Assembly (NCBI GenBank): GCA_005799265.1
Contig: SYHD01000309.1
Coordinates: forward strand, 1-35,677
DNA: 35,677 nucleotides
Direction of reading: 5' to 3'
Origin: Planctomycetia bacterium
GTDB taxonomy: Bacteria > Planctomycetota > Planctomycetia > Gemmatales > Gemmataceae
Positions 1 through 10,834 of this stretch are shown in pieces (position 1 is the stretch's first letter; every line of letters begins with the position of its first letter). The notes beneath the pieces are model-generated. The model was not told where the DNA came from and made no database searches. It saw only the letters and a program-made list of their open reading frames with translations. The position numbers and the translations under genes were made by a program.

Positions 1-610
1 CTTCGTTGACGAGATCGTCGCTGATCGACTGAATGAAGCAAGCGTGCGGCTGGGGCCGTTCGTAGGCGCTGGTCGCGCGTGTCATGGCGCCGGTTTGCGG
101 TTCGACGAAGTAGTGCCCTTGCGGCGGGCCTTCGATACCGTAGGCCCAGTTGAGCCCGGTGTTAAACCACTGCGGACTGTTCGGAGCGGCCATTTGTGAA
201 GCGAGCATGAAGCTCGTCTCATCGAAGAAGGCAAGCGCATCGGCTTCGCTCGAGAAATGGCCCGCCTTCCAGCCCCAGTAGGTCCAACAACCGGCCAGGC
301 GACGGAAGACCTGGCGCGCGTCCGTCTCCGCCGCCATTTTGCTGCCGGGAGCGGGCCTGCCGCGTTGCAGCCAGACGGGAACGCCAGGCTCGTCGATCTT
401 GTCGATCGTCAGCGGAACCGTGGCTTTGCGGAAGTATTTTTGCGCGAGAATATCGACGGCGACCTGGGACCACGGCTCTGGGACCATGATGTCCTTCATC
501 TCGAAAACCATAGACCCATCAGGATTTACGATTCGCGAGGTGCGCGGGGCAAAGCTGATCGAGGCATACGGGTCCTGTCCGTGAACGGTGAAACGTCGCG
601 GGATGCGCAT
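1..610 (-). CDS. nrdJ: Adenosylcobalamin-dependent (class II) ribonucleotide reductase, N-terminal part
   Basis: This is the first 203 or so residues of a vitamin B12-dependent ribonucleotide reductase, which makes deoxyribonucleotides from ribonucleotides in the cytoplasm using a cobalamin-generated radical. The reverse-strand translation starts MRIPRRFTVHG and contains the family signatures SRIVNPDGS, WSQVAVDILAQKYFRK, ETDARQVFRRLAGCWTYWGWK, MAAPNSPQWFNTG and QPHACFIQS. In this family the Cys of the HACFIQS segment is one of the redox-active pair that reduces the substrate; the radical Cys lies beyond the window. The gene is cut by the left edge. The ATG at 610 is chosen because it starts the conserved region and an in-frame stop lies about 100 bases upstream; only a weak AAAGG precedes it. 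No class I reductase gene is visible here. Confidence 0.93.
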   Translation of the reverse strand, partial: MRIPRRFTVHGQDPYASISFAPRTSRIVNPDGSMVFEMKDIMVPEPWSQVAVDILAQKYFRKATVPLTIDKIDEPGVPVWLQRGRPAPGSKMAAETDARQVFRRLAGCWTYWGWKAGHFSSEADALAFFDETSFMLASQMAAPNSPQWFNTGLNWAYGIEGPPQGHYFVEPQTGAMTRATSAYERPQPHACFIQSISDDLVNE

Positions 611-1335
611 GGTGTCGTACCTTTGGGCCTGCGGGATCCTGAATCCATCCAAGATTGCCTTCGTGGGTATCCCTTTCCAACGAAGACTGGATACTGTTCA
701 CCCTAACAGATATTCCTTGAGAAGCAAACGTATAGTTGTGCGACCGACTGGTTTTTTGGACGCGTGACAATGAGTGTAGCCATCTTAGAAGCTGGGGCAA
801 CCAATCCCAATATTCCAGCCAGAGGTGCGCGGCGCAAGTCAAGATTGGAAGATGGTCGCGCGCAGCACGCCTCGGCGTGGAAACTTGGAAAAGAACTGAC
901 GAAGAATCCGTGGCGCACGAATGGCGCGATCGTGGTTGCGTCGAATCCAAAAAAAAATCCGTGTCTCTTATCTTACCAGCTGGGACCTAGGTGAAAATTC
1001 GCATGTTCCCCAACGCAGAAAGGGCCAATTCTGTCAAGCAGAAGAATCCCCTAAACGAAACACACAAATGGCGTGCGCGCACGCATTTTGCCAGCTTTGC
1101 GGCATTTCGTGAATCTTGTTTTGCCCCTGCACCGTTGGAGCGCCAAAAATAATCGAACCCGAAGCCAATGCGGCGCGGAGCGTCGCACCACATTGTGGCA
1201 CGACGCTCCGCGTCGTGAACGGGTCATTTAATCCTGCGGCTCGCCAAGCGTGGTCGATCCCAGGGTGCGCTCGCGACCCAGGGCATTGCGATGCAACCGC
1301 TGTGTGGTAAATATCTTTCGCGGAGGAGCGCTACC
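611..1335. other. Long intergenic region upstream of nrdJ
   Basis: About 725 bases lie between the nrdJ start and the stop of the SRAP gene. The short ORFs here have no recognisable protein motif and overlap each other, so none is called. I looked for a cobalamin riboswitch B12 box and for NrdR-type palindromes upstream of nrdJ and saw neither convincingly. The only clear structure is the hairpin at 1170-1216. Confidence 0.6.
1170..1216. repeat. GC-rich palindrome (ACGC-GGA-GCGT type)
   Basis: Arms 1175-1185 and 1201-1211 are an exact 11-base inverted repeat (GCGGAGCGTCG / CGACGCTCCGC). Wobble pairs extend it to 1170-1216, and an inner CCACA/TGTGG pairing closes it. The right arm also holds a mini-hairpin ACGACGC-TCC-GCGTCGT. 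The core resembles the hairpin at 18704-18746, so this looks like a member of a dispersed repeat family rather than a terminator; no T-run follows on either strand. Confidence 0.7.
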
Positions 1336-2031
1336 TCAGACGAGCGGTTCGATGCACTCGGGCGAATTGTTCTTGACGTTGCCAACCAGCGGTCCGACTG
1401 CGTAGCACGTCATATCATCCGCGGCGAATGGTCGGAGCAAATGTGCGAGCGACGCCAATTCTTCAACGGCCGGATCGAGCCACGCCTCCGCAGCCGCGCC
1501 GCGCAGCATCACCGGCATGCGATCGTGGATCGGCTGCGACAGCTCGTTCGCATCTGTCGTGATGATCGCGCACGATTCAATTGGCTCAAGCTCCCCTCTC
1601 CCCTCTTGGGAGAGGGGCTGGGTGTGCGGGGGCGTCCACGTGTCCCAGATGCCCGCGAAGGCGAACGGCGCATCGCCCTTCAAGCGAAAATAGAACGGCT
1701 GTTTCTTCTTCGGCCCGAGCGTCTTCCATTCAAAGTAACCGTCCGCAAGAATCAAACAGCGCCGCCGTTTGGCCGCCGCCTTGAACGCGGGCTTCTCGAA
1801 GAGCGTGTCGCCGCGGGCGTTGATGAAGTTCATCTTCTTGTCCTTGGCCCAGAACGGGATCAGGCCCCAGCGCAAGACCGCGCACTCCTTGCCGGCCTCG
1901 TTCATGCGCATGGCGAGCACGGGCTGCGTCGGCGCGACGTTGTAGCTCGACGGCATGCTCGGCACGCCCATCAGGTCGAACGTCTTCGCGTACACTTCCG
2001 GCATCTTGGCACGCACGAATCGGCCGCACAT
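1336..2031 (-). CDS. SOS response-associated peptidase (SRAP; YedK/HMCES family)
   Basis: SRAP proteins crosslink to abasic sites in single-stranded DNA through a thiazolidine formed by Cys2, protecting the DNA during replication. The product is 231 aa. The start at 2031 is fixed by function: it places Cys directly after the initiator Met (MCGRFV). Further family residues are visible: Asn31 in SYNVAPTQP, Asn71 in the INAR segment, Glu101 in LADGYFEW and His169 in PIHDRMPVML, the expected active-site set. Residues 136-150 (HTQPLSQEGRGELEP) form an extra loop between the TW-PP strand and the AIITTDANEL strand; this stretch is encoded by a palindromic repeat (see 1582-1626). The gene is divergent from the cytochrome/DUF1553 gene, with 226 bases between the starts. 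An upstream ORF extension to 2574 has no family similarity and would bury Cys2. Confidence 0.93.
   Translation of the reverse strand: MCGRFVRAKMPEVYAKTFDLMGVPSMPSSYNVAPTQPVLAMRMNEAGKECAVLRWGLIPFWAKDKKMNFINARGDTLFEKPAFKAAAKRRRCLILADGYFEWKTLGPKKKQPFYFRLKGDAPFAFAGIWDTWTPPHTQPLSQEGRGELEPIESCAIITTDANELSQPIHDRMPVMLRGAAAEAWLDPAVEELASLAHLLRPFAADDMTCYAVGPLVGNVKNNSPECIEPLV
1582..1626 (-). repeat. Palindromic repeat inserted in frame in the SRAP gene
   Basis: Arms 1593-1602 (CCCCTCTCCC) and 1608-1617 (GGGAGAGGGG) are exact complements around a 5-base loop. The stretch encodes about 15 residues absent from the usual SRAP fold between two core strands and keeps the reading frame. A related CCCCTCT...GGAGAGGGGAGCT element lies inside the Nudix gene at 22720-22821 in the other orientation relative to its gene. 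The exact insertion boundaries are inferred. Confidence 0.6.
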
Positions 2032-2257
2032 CGCATGATCCCTAATGAGTAGCGAGCGTTGGCACGCGAAAAACGGGCCGCAATGCTCGCGGAAAATGAT
2101 TGTAATTCGTGTCAAGAAACGGTAATCTACTTCTATCCGTGCTTGCCACTCGTCATAGATTGTAGAAAATGACGATACCAACAATATGTTCACTCTCCTG
2201 CCTTCTGTCGCTTTGCAGACCCGCTGCCTCGCTTCCCACCTGTAATTTGGTGCAACG

Positions 2258-4909
<2,652 letters not shown>

Positions 4910-4955
4910 CGCGATATAATGATTGGGTTCCAAAAGATCGGGTCGGAGTGAATCC

Positions 4956-5282
4956 ATGAATCAGCAAGAGACCTACGTCCGAATCGACGAACATGGCATT
5001 TATCGCGTCGTGGGCACGCGCGTGATGCTCGCCTCCGTATTGGCCGCTTTTCATCAAGGACACTCTCCGGAGACCATCCAGCAGCAGTATCCCGCGCTCA
5101 GCCTGGAATCGGTATACGGTAGCATTGCCTATTACCTGGCACATGCGTCCGAGGTTGACGCTTACCTCAAGCGTCAGGACGCCGAATGGGACAAGGCGCG
5201 GACGCGAGCCGAAGCGAAGTCGAGCGCCGTCGTCGAACGGTTACGCGCTCTGCGCAAGGCGGGTGTCGCGGAGGCGTCATGA
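4956..5282 (+). CDS. DUF433 family antitoxin
   Basis: A 108-residue protein of the DUF433 family, small winged-helix-like DNA-binding proteins commonly paired with DUF5615 toxins. Visible features are the N-terminal strand YVRIDEHGIYRVVGTRVML, the helix-turn-helix region around FHQGHSPETIQQQYPALSLESVYGSIAYYL, and a charged C-terminal helix likely to hold the toxin. The ATG at 4956 is chosen because GGAG at 4945-4948 sits 7 bases upstream; an earlier in-frame start at 4923 has no such site. Its stop overlaps the next gene's start by four bases (ATGA), indicating translational coupling. It begins 46 bases after the DUF1553 gene. Confidence 0.85.
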   Translation: MNQQETYVRIDEHGIYRVVGTRVMLASVLAAFHQGHSPETIQQQYPALSLESVYGSIAYYLAHASEVDAYLKRQDAEWDKARTRAEAKSSAVVERLRALRKAGVAEAS

Positions 5283-5635
5283 GCCGTCCGAAGTTCCTGG
5301 CCGATCACGATTTGAACGAGCATATTATCGACGGCGTTCAAAGACGCGAGCCGGCGCTGGAGTTCATTCGGGCACGCGATGTGGGCATGAGCGAACGCCA
5401 AGATGCAGAGGTGCTGGCTTACGCCGCTCTACATGGCTACCTCGTTGTTTCGCATGATGTGAACACCATGACCAACGCTGCGTTTGCAATCCTGGATGCA
5501 GGCGGAACGATGAATGGACTCCTGATGGTTCAGCAAACCAAACCGATCGGGACGGTGATCGATAGCCTCGTGCTGATCTGGTCGGCGAGCGAAGCGGAGG
5601 AATGGGTGGGCCAGGTTCGGTTTCTTCCGCTTTGA
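5279..5635 (+). CDS. DUF5615 PIN-like toxin
   Basis: A 118-residue PIN-like protein of the DUF5615 family, the usual partner of DUF433. PIN-fold toxins are metal-dependent RNases. The expected acidic residues are visible near the N-terminus (FLADHDLN) and mid-protein (LVVSHDVNTMT), between alternating beta and helix segments. Its ATG at 5279 overlaps the DUF433 stop, and no independent promoter can sit between them. Targets are unknown. A longer ORF starting at 5186 lies inside the DUF433 gene and is rejected as the start. Confidence 0.85.
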   Translation: MSRPKFLADHDLNEHIIDGVQRREPALEFIRARDVGMSERQDAEVLAYAALHGYLVVSHDVNTMTNAAFAILDAGGTMNGLLMVQQTKPIGTVIDSLVLIWSASEAEEWVGQVRFLPL

Positions 5636-5692
5636 GCGGCAACTCGGCGAGCACGTCGAGGGGCCGATGGACTACGCGGTGTAGGCACACCA

Positions 5693-6160
5693 ATGAGCAA
5701 CGCGAGAAGGCACTTTGACGAGGCCTTGGCGAATCCCGACCCCGTTGAGCGGGCCCAGGAGATTTGCGATCTTGCCTTCGACGCCGAGCAATTGGCGGTA
5801 GCGGGCAAGCGCGAGGAGGCGATCGAAATCTTCAAACTATTGGCCACGCTCGATCGCTATGACGACTTGCTTGCCCCTGCCTTTGAAAGTGCGGACGAAC
5901 ATCTGGTTACTCTTGGCGCACGTAAGGAACCCGACGTTGGCGACATTGCGGAAAAACTGCATGAGCGTTTCAAGAATCTGAGCGAGTTCGACCGATTGCT
6001 GGCAGTTGCCAAGACGCTCGTACGTGAGAATAGCAAGAGGCCAGTGGCATGGATCATTGCCTGGGATCTCTTGGAAAAAGCCGAACGAATCCGACCGATA
6101 ACGAATAACAAGGACCGGGGATTCAAGGTGGAAGTTCTGAAACATTTGGAGAAACGATAA
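5693..6160 (+). CDS. Unknown helical protein
   Basis: A 155-residue protein I do not recognise. It has no signal peptide or membrane segment. It is predicted by eye to be almost all helix, with alternating acidic and hydrophobic stretches (ALANPDPVERAQEICDLAF, GKREEAIEIFKLLATLDRY) that resemble TPR-like hairpins. The stop lies 2 bases before the DUF1501 start, so the two are probably translated from one message. The reading frame is open throughout with coding-like codon use. The product could be a regulator or accessory of the DUF1553/DUF1501 module or a passenger that came with the toxin-antitoxin pair; the sequence does not decide. Confidence 0.7.
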   Translation: MSNARRHFDEALANPDPVERAQEICDLAFDAEQLAVAGKREEAIEIFKLLATLDRYDDLLAPAFESADEHLVTLGARKEPDVGDIAEKLHERFKNLSEFDRLLAVAKTLVRENSKRPVAWIIAWDLLEKAERIRPITNNKDRGFKVEVLKHLEKR

Positions 6161-6162
6161 CC

Positions 6163-7545
6163 ATGCTCACTCGTCGCGACCTCCTGCAACAATCCGCCAC
6201 CGGCTTCGGACTTCTCGGCCTCGCGTCGTTGATGTCCGAGCAGGGGCTTCTCGCTCAGCCGCAAGCGGCAGCCAGTCCGCTCGCGCCGAAGCAGCCGCAC
6301 TTCGCGGCCAAGGCGAAGCGCATCATTCACGTGTTCATGAATGGCGGGCCGTCGCAGGTCGATACGTTCGATCCGAAGCCGGCCCTCGTGCGCTATAACG
6401 AGACGAATCCGCCCGGCTCGTCGCGCGATACCGAACGGCGCACTGGCGGGCTCATGATGTCGCCGTTTCGCTTCAATCGCTGCGGCTCCTCCGGGTTGCC
6501 CGTCAGCGAGATCTTTCCCAAGATCAGCGAGTGCGCCGACGACCTCTGCGTCATCCGTTCGATGTATACCAACGTGCCCAACCATGAGCCGTCGCTGCTC
6601 ATGATGACCTGCGGCGACATGCAGCCCGTCCGCCCCAGCATGGGCTCGTGGCTGCTCTATGGCCTCGGCGCCGAGAACCAGAACCTACCCGGCTTCGTGA
6701 CGATGTGCCCCGGCTTCCCCGTCGTCGGCCCGGCACTGTGGTCAAACAGCTTTCTGCCCGGCATCTTTCAAGGGGCGCACATCAACAACTCGAACATGGA
6801 CCCGCGCCGCGTCCTGCAAAACCTGGCCAACGGCTACCTGAGTCAGCCCGCCCAGCGCGAGCAGATGGACCTGATGCGCCGCCTCAACGAGATGCATCTG
6901 GAGCGGCGCGGCGGCAACGACAACCCGCTCGAAGCCCGCATCCAGTCGATGGAGATGGCCTTCCGCATGCAGTTCGAGGCCCAGGAAGTCTTCGACCTCA
7001 ATCGCGAAACGACGGCGACGCGCGACCTCTATGGCCGCGGGCAGTTCAACGACGCATGTCTCGTCGCCCGCCGACTCGTCGAGCGCGGCGTTCGCGCCGT
7101 GCAAATCTTCACCGGTTCCGGCCAACCGTGGGACGATCACGGCAACATCGCCAACCATCGCGTCAACGCTCGCACGGTAGATCAACCCGTCGCCGCGCTG
7201 CTGAAGGACCTCAAGAATCGCGGCTTGCTCGAAGACACGCTCGTCCTCTGGGGCGGCGAGTTCGGCCGTACGCCGACGTCGGAAGGCGCGACAGGGCGCG
7301 ATCACAACAGCCATGGCTTCAGCGTCTTTTTGGCGGGCGGCGGCGTCAAGGGCGGCATGGCCTGGGGCGCCTCCGACGAGTTCGGCTTCGCGGCTCAAGA
7401 CGGCCGCATGCACGTCCACGACCTGCACGCGACGATGCTGCACCTGATGGGCATCGACCACACGCGTCTGACGTATCGCTATTCGGGCCGCGACTTCCGG
7501 CTTACCGACGTGTCGGGGACCGTGAATCACAATCTCATTGCGTGA
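6163..7545 (+). CDS. DUF1501 protein, Tat-exported
   Basis: A 460-residue DUF1501 protein. The N-terminus MLTRRDLLQQSATGFGLLGLASL is a twin-arginine signal (Arg4-Arg5), so the folded protein is exported. DUF1501 has an alkaline-phosphatase/sulfatase-like fold; the conserved segments HVFMNGGPSQVDTFDPKP, QPWDDHGN, LWGGEFGRTP and GRDHNSHGFS carry the Asp, His and Glu residues expected to bind metal. Its substrate is not known. Members usually sit next to a DUF1549/DUF1553 gene; here the nearest one ends at 4909. The strand ends at a shared terminator region (7611-7656), convergent with the gene at 7696. Confidence 0.92.
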   Translation: MLTRRDLLQQSATGFGLLGLASLMSEQGLLAQPQAAASPLAPKQPHFAAKAKRIIHVFMNGGPSQVDTFDPKPALVRYNETNPPGSSRDTERRTGGLMMSPFRFNRCGSSGLPVSEIFPKISECADDLCVIRSMYTNVPNHEPSLLMMTCGDMQPVRPSMGSWLLYGLGAENQNLPGFVTMCPGFPVVGPALWSNSFLPGIFQGAHINNSNMDPRRVLQNLANGYLSQPAQREQMDLMRRLNEMHLERRGGNDNPLEARIQSMEMAFRMQFEAQEVFDLNRETTATRDLYGRGQFNDACLVARRLVERGVRAVQIFTGSGQPWDDHGNIANHRVNARTVDQPVAALLKDLKNRGLLEDTLVLWGGEFGRTPTSEGATGRDHNSHGFSVFLAGGGVKGGMAWGASDEFGFAAQDGRMHVHDLHATMLHLMGIDHTRLTYRYSGRDFRLTDVSGTVNHNLIA

Positions 7546-7610
7546 TTGTGTGGAATATTACGAACGAATCGAAATATCACAGTCAAGGAATGCATCGGCA
7601 GATAGATGAC

Positions 7611-7656
7611 GAAAAACAGCGAGGCCGCCGATGCGATCATCGGCGGCCTCGCTGTT
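7611..7656 (-). terminator. Intrinsic terminator, probably shared by convergent genes
   Basis: Arms 7615-7633 and 7638-7656 form a perfect 19-base-pair stem with a 4-base loop. Read on the minus strand the stem runs into TTTTT (7612-7616 on plus), a typical intrinsic terminator for the gene ending at 7696. It can also stop plus-strand transcripts from the DUF1501 gene ending at 7545. Confidence 0.9.
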
Positions 7657-7695
7657 CATGAATCCGTCGCCTACGCTTCCGGCTCATCCTCTACT

Positions 7696-8457
7696 TCAAT
7701 GGCTGGGTGTGTTCATGATGAGTGGCGCCACGGTCCGCTTCAGGTTGCGCGCCAGGGTCCAGGCGCCATGCCCGCCGACGCCGGCGCATTCCGGCGTCCA
7801 CGCGTACTGCCGGAGATTGCGGTAGAGTTCGGCATCCCTCTTGTCGGCCGGGATCCGGAATCCTGTTTGACCGGCCGCAGGCCCTTTTTCCCCGTCGGCG
7901 AGCACGTAGTCTCTGCCCGCCGCTTCCAGGACGGTGTCGCTTGTGCTGTAGAACGAATCGATGCCATAGCGAGACGCCTTGAGAGCGTTCCTCAAATCAA
8001 AACCAGTCGAGACGGCCGCATGCGTGAGGAAGATACGTTCGACGCTCCCAGGCCCGGCCATCTCGGCTGCCGCCAGAACGATGCGAGCGCCGGCGCTGTG
8101 GCCCAGGTAGAAAATCTGGGCCTTGGGGGCGTCCTTGCGTAACGCCTTGGTCGCGGAAGCAAGCCGGTGGGCCGCCTGTAATTGGGCATTGTGGTCCACC
8201 AAGTCTTTGGCCGACTGATCGTGCCGGGTCCAGGGGATCGGCACGATGTACAGTCCCAGACCCAGCTCGGCGTTGACCGCGGACAGATTGTCGCTGACGC
8301 TCGTCGATCCCGAGACGCCGCCAACGACGAACACGATCTTCTTGCCGGCGTAATTCTTGAAGGATGGTACGGGCGCGTGTCTGTCTTGCCCTTCCATGCT
8401 CAGACTCAACATGCCGAAGGCGGCCAATCCGAGCAGTAGACACTTCAGGCGCGTCAT
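7696..8457 (-). CDS. Exported alpha/beta-hydrolase-like protein
   Basis: A 253-residue protein with an N-terminal signal peptide (about 1-23) followed by a strand and loop, KIVFVVGGVSGS, and a nucleophile elbow YLGHSAGA with Ser121 in the GxSxG position. This is the pattern of a serine alpha/beta hydrolase (esterase/lipase class). A C-terminal His that could complete the triad is present in GVGGHGAW. The substrate is unknown. A GGAGG site 9 bases upstream supports the start at 8457. It is followed by the strong terminator at 7611-7656. Confidence 0.7.
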   Translation of the reverse strand: MTRLKCLLLGLAAFGMLSLSMEGQDRHAPVPSFKNYAGKKIVFVVGGVSGSTSVSDNLSAVNAELGLGLYIVPIPWTRHDQSAKDLVDHNAQLQAAHRLASATKALRKDAPKAQIFYLGHSAGARIVLAAAEMAGPGSVERIFLTHAAVSTGFDLRNALKASRYGIDSFYSTSDTVLEAAGRDYVLADGEKGPAAGQTGFRIPADKRDAELYRNLRQYAWTPECAGVGGHGAWTLARNLKRTVAPLIMNTPSH

Positions 8458-8643
8458 GTTTCGCTGCCTCCGGAATGTTACGATGTGCGAACGGCCCTAC
8501 GTCGTGTTCGTTGAATCATGATTGTAATTTCCGCAACGAACAAACACTCACATGAGCAAAGCGGGACCGTTTTCCGGGGCATCGTCCCCGCGAGGTCGAT
8601 TCGCCAGCCATACCAGCGGATGAGGACGCTGCCATTCTGGGCG

Positions 8644-9969
8644 TCACTTGCTGCGCAATTGCAAGCTGCGCATCAAGCGTTCGCCTTCGGCGTGAACGGC
8701 TTGAATGTCGTTCGTCGTGAACCGGCCGGCCACAGTCGCGGCGTTATTGCCCTGACGCACGGCATAATATTGCAGGAAAACACGGTCCTTGCCGAATTCC
8801 GTGTCGAAACTGAACGCGTCCAGACCGGGTTGGAGGCTGCGCGGCGCGTCCGCGCGCAATCGCTTTACATTCTGCTGCTTGCCGAGCCATTCGTGCGTGT
8901 CCTTGTGGAATTGGTCTGTCTTGGGCGTCGCTGCCGTCGTTCCCAGCGTGATCAAAAGCCCACTGCCGCGCCGTTCGTCCACGGCGATCTGCTTTTCATT
9001 GAAGCCAACGATCCGCCAGTTGCGCGGATAGAGAAAACTCGTTCCCGTGGGGGGATGGTCGAAGAGCAGCAGCGTGTTGTCCGCGTCCGGGTCAAGCTTC
9101 AGGCCGCTCAGGGCCGCGTTGCTGACGTTCTGAGTTTGTGGCGCCTTGCGAGTGATTTCGAGCGTGCCTTCGATCTTGCCGAGACTGTTTTTTTTGTCCT
9201 TGTCGAGCATGGTGTGGGCCGCTTTCACCCGGAGAAAGGGGACGTAGCGGGCGGCAAGATCGAAATAAAGACCGCCTTTCAGCTCATGTCGGGCGTTGCC
9301 GTCCTCGCCGACGCCGTCTACCGTCCCATTGAAGGTGATGACCGCGCAATCCCGGTTGTTGTATTTCGTGATCTCCAGGAACGTGCATTCGAGATTGGCG
9401 AAGTCGAGCCTCTCCAGGTCCGTCAATTCCTGGATCGCGACCTTGTCCGCTTTCCACTTCGCCCCGACGGTCTGCGGCTCCGTCGGCAACAAACCGGCCA
9501 GCGCTGGCACGAATACATCCGTCCGCACCAGCTCGATCTCGCTCCACAACAGCGGTGTTGTCGGACCGAACGGCACCTCGTACTGGTTGTGCCGCAGAAT
9601 CACCAGACGCATCGCTTCCGGCCTCAGCTTGCTTTGCTGAACATCTTGGCCAACCGTGCGGTTGAATTCCAGTTGGCGGTAAGCGCGCACGGTGCGTTCG
9701 ACGCGGCGGTCATTGTTGAGCTGCAAGATCCGTTCGTCGTAAGCGATGGTGCTGTTTCCGTTGAGTGTCAGCGCCTTCGGCGCTTCCTTGGTGGGAAGGC
9801 CCTTTGCGTCCACGGCGGGAACCAAAAGCGTCCCGTTCAGGACAACCTTGCATTCGACGTGATATTGCCCATCTTTTGCGAAAGTTTCCGTCAACGAATA
9901 TGGCTGGGCCAAAAGCGGGGCCGAGAGGACCATCATCGCGATCACCGAAGCGGCGAGCCTGTGCTGCAT
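8644..9969 (-). CDS. Exported protein of unknown function
   Basis: A 441-residue protein with a clear signal peptide (MQHRLAASVIAMMVLSAPLLAQ) and no membrane segment after it. The mature part is beta-rich, with segments such as YHVECKVVLNGTLLVPAVD and DCAVITFNGTVDGVGEDGNARHELKGGLYFDLAARYVPFLRV, reminiscent of planctomycete periplasmic beta-sandwich proteins, but I do not recognise a named domain. The start at 9969 is preferred over the longer ORF (to 10122) because GGAGA lies 6-7 bases upstream and the signal peptide begins there. It may be transcribed with the downstream hydrolase gene (186-base gap). Confidence 0.75.
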   Translation of the reverse strand: MQHRLAASVIAMMVLSAPLLAQPYSLTETFAKDGQYHVECKVVLNGTLLVPAVDAKGLPTKEAPKALTLNGNSTIAYDERILQLNNDRRVERTVRAYRQLEFNRTVGQDVQQSKLRPEAMRLVILRHNQYEVPFGPTTPLLWSEIELVRTDVFVPALAGLLPTEPQTVGAKWKADKVAIQELTDLERLDFANLECTFLEITKYNNRDCAVITFNGTVDGVGEDGNARHELKGGLYFDLAARYVPFLRVKAAHTMLDKDKKNSLGKIEGTLEITRKAPQTQNVSNAALSGLKLDPDADNTLLLFDHPPTGTSFLYPRNWRIVGFNEKQIAVDERRGSGLLITLGTTAATPKTDQFHKDTHEWLGKQQNVKRLRADAPRSLQPGLDAFSFDTEFGKDRVFLQYYAVRQGNNAATVAGRFTTNDIQAVHAEGERLMRSLQLRSK

Positions 9970-10834
9970 CTTGTTCTCCAGTTCGAGTGCTCCGCCCGTC
10001 GCCGCGGTTCGCGTTTGCAAGCGAAATGGCGCGAGGCGAATCCGAGCCTCTCCCGCAAAAGGAGCGGCGATACTACTTCGATTGTAAACCAGCGTGCGCT
10101 CGAACCGGGCTGGAAGAGGCAAGTTCCGCGATTATTTCTGGCCCCCGATTGGAATCTTTTTCGGATGTGACGACTGGCGAACTGAGGCGATGATTCCCCG
10201 GTGGCGCAAAGAATCCCGGCGATTGGAGAAGACCGGCGACGTTCGTCAAAATGGATACGGCGCCGGCAATCCTCCTGCAGTCACTGAATTCTCCCTGCGC
10301 GGTCCAAACAATAAACAAGGTCTGGGTGAAATACTTCGCATGCCTAATTCGCGCTCATGGCAGTCTTTTTTGGCAACGACATTGCAACATTGAACACGGC
10401 ATATGTAAATAAGTTCATGAAGAATCTGCGGTCAAGCGGCTCCTAACGAATTACTCCTTTCGCAGCCCATGCGCGCAAGTAATTATCTTGCAATACTTTG
10501 AGAACACGTACGCTCGCACGCCACTGATGATTGTTCAGTGCTTTGTGCATCCAATGGCACGGTCTTTGCTTATCTCAAATACCGAAATCTTCGCGATCGC
10601 TCCTTATGGAATATCTGAAATGCTTTCGCGGAAAAAACGAAATACTGAGGAAGAATGATTCCAGTCAGCGTCTTTATATATAGGGAACGCGACGCCTCGC
10701 AGTGAACCAAGTGTGTCGTCGCAAGGTCCTTTAGAGGCAAGACAATGACGACGGATGGAACATTCCTGGGACTTGTCGGGTAAGAGCAAGAAAGGGGACT
10801 GGCGGAGAAGGATTCGCATCGTGAAGGAGCATTC
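9970..10834. other. Intergenic region before the sigma factor gene
   Basis: About 865 bases between divergent genes. It contains no ORF with a recognisable protein and no strong hairpin. The part from about 10340 to 10700 is richer in A and T than the surroundings; a TATATA stretch near 10675 could be a promoter element for the sigma gene, but no paired -35 box was convincing. Short ORFs here are not called. Confidence 0.5.

Noticed and set aside
611..1000. A cobalamin riboswitch or NrdR box upstream of nrdJ
   Set aside because: I looked for the conserved B12-box sequence and for NrdR-type palindromes on the minus strand and found no convincing match.
8518..10170. A 550-codon ORF on the plus strand
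   Set aside because: It lies antisense to the exported protein gene 8644-9969, which has a signal peptide and a ribosome-binding site.
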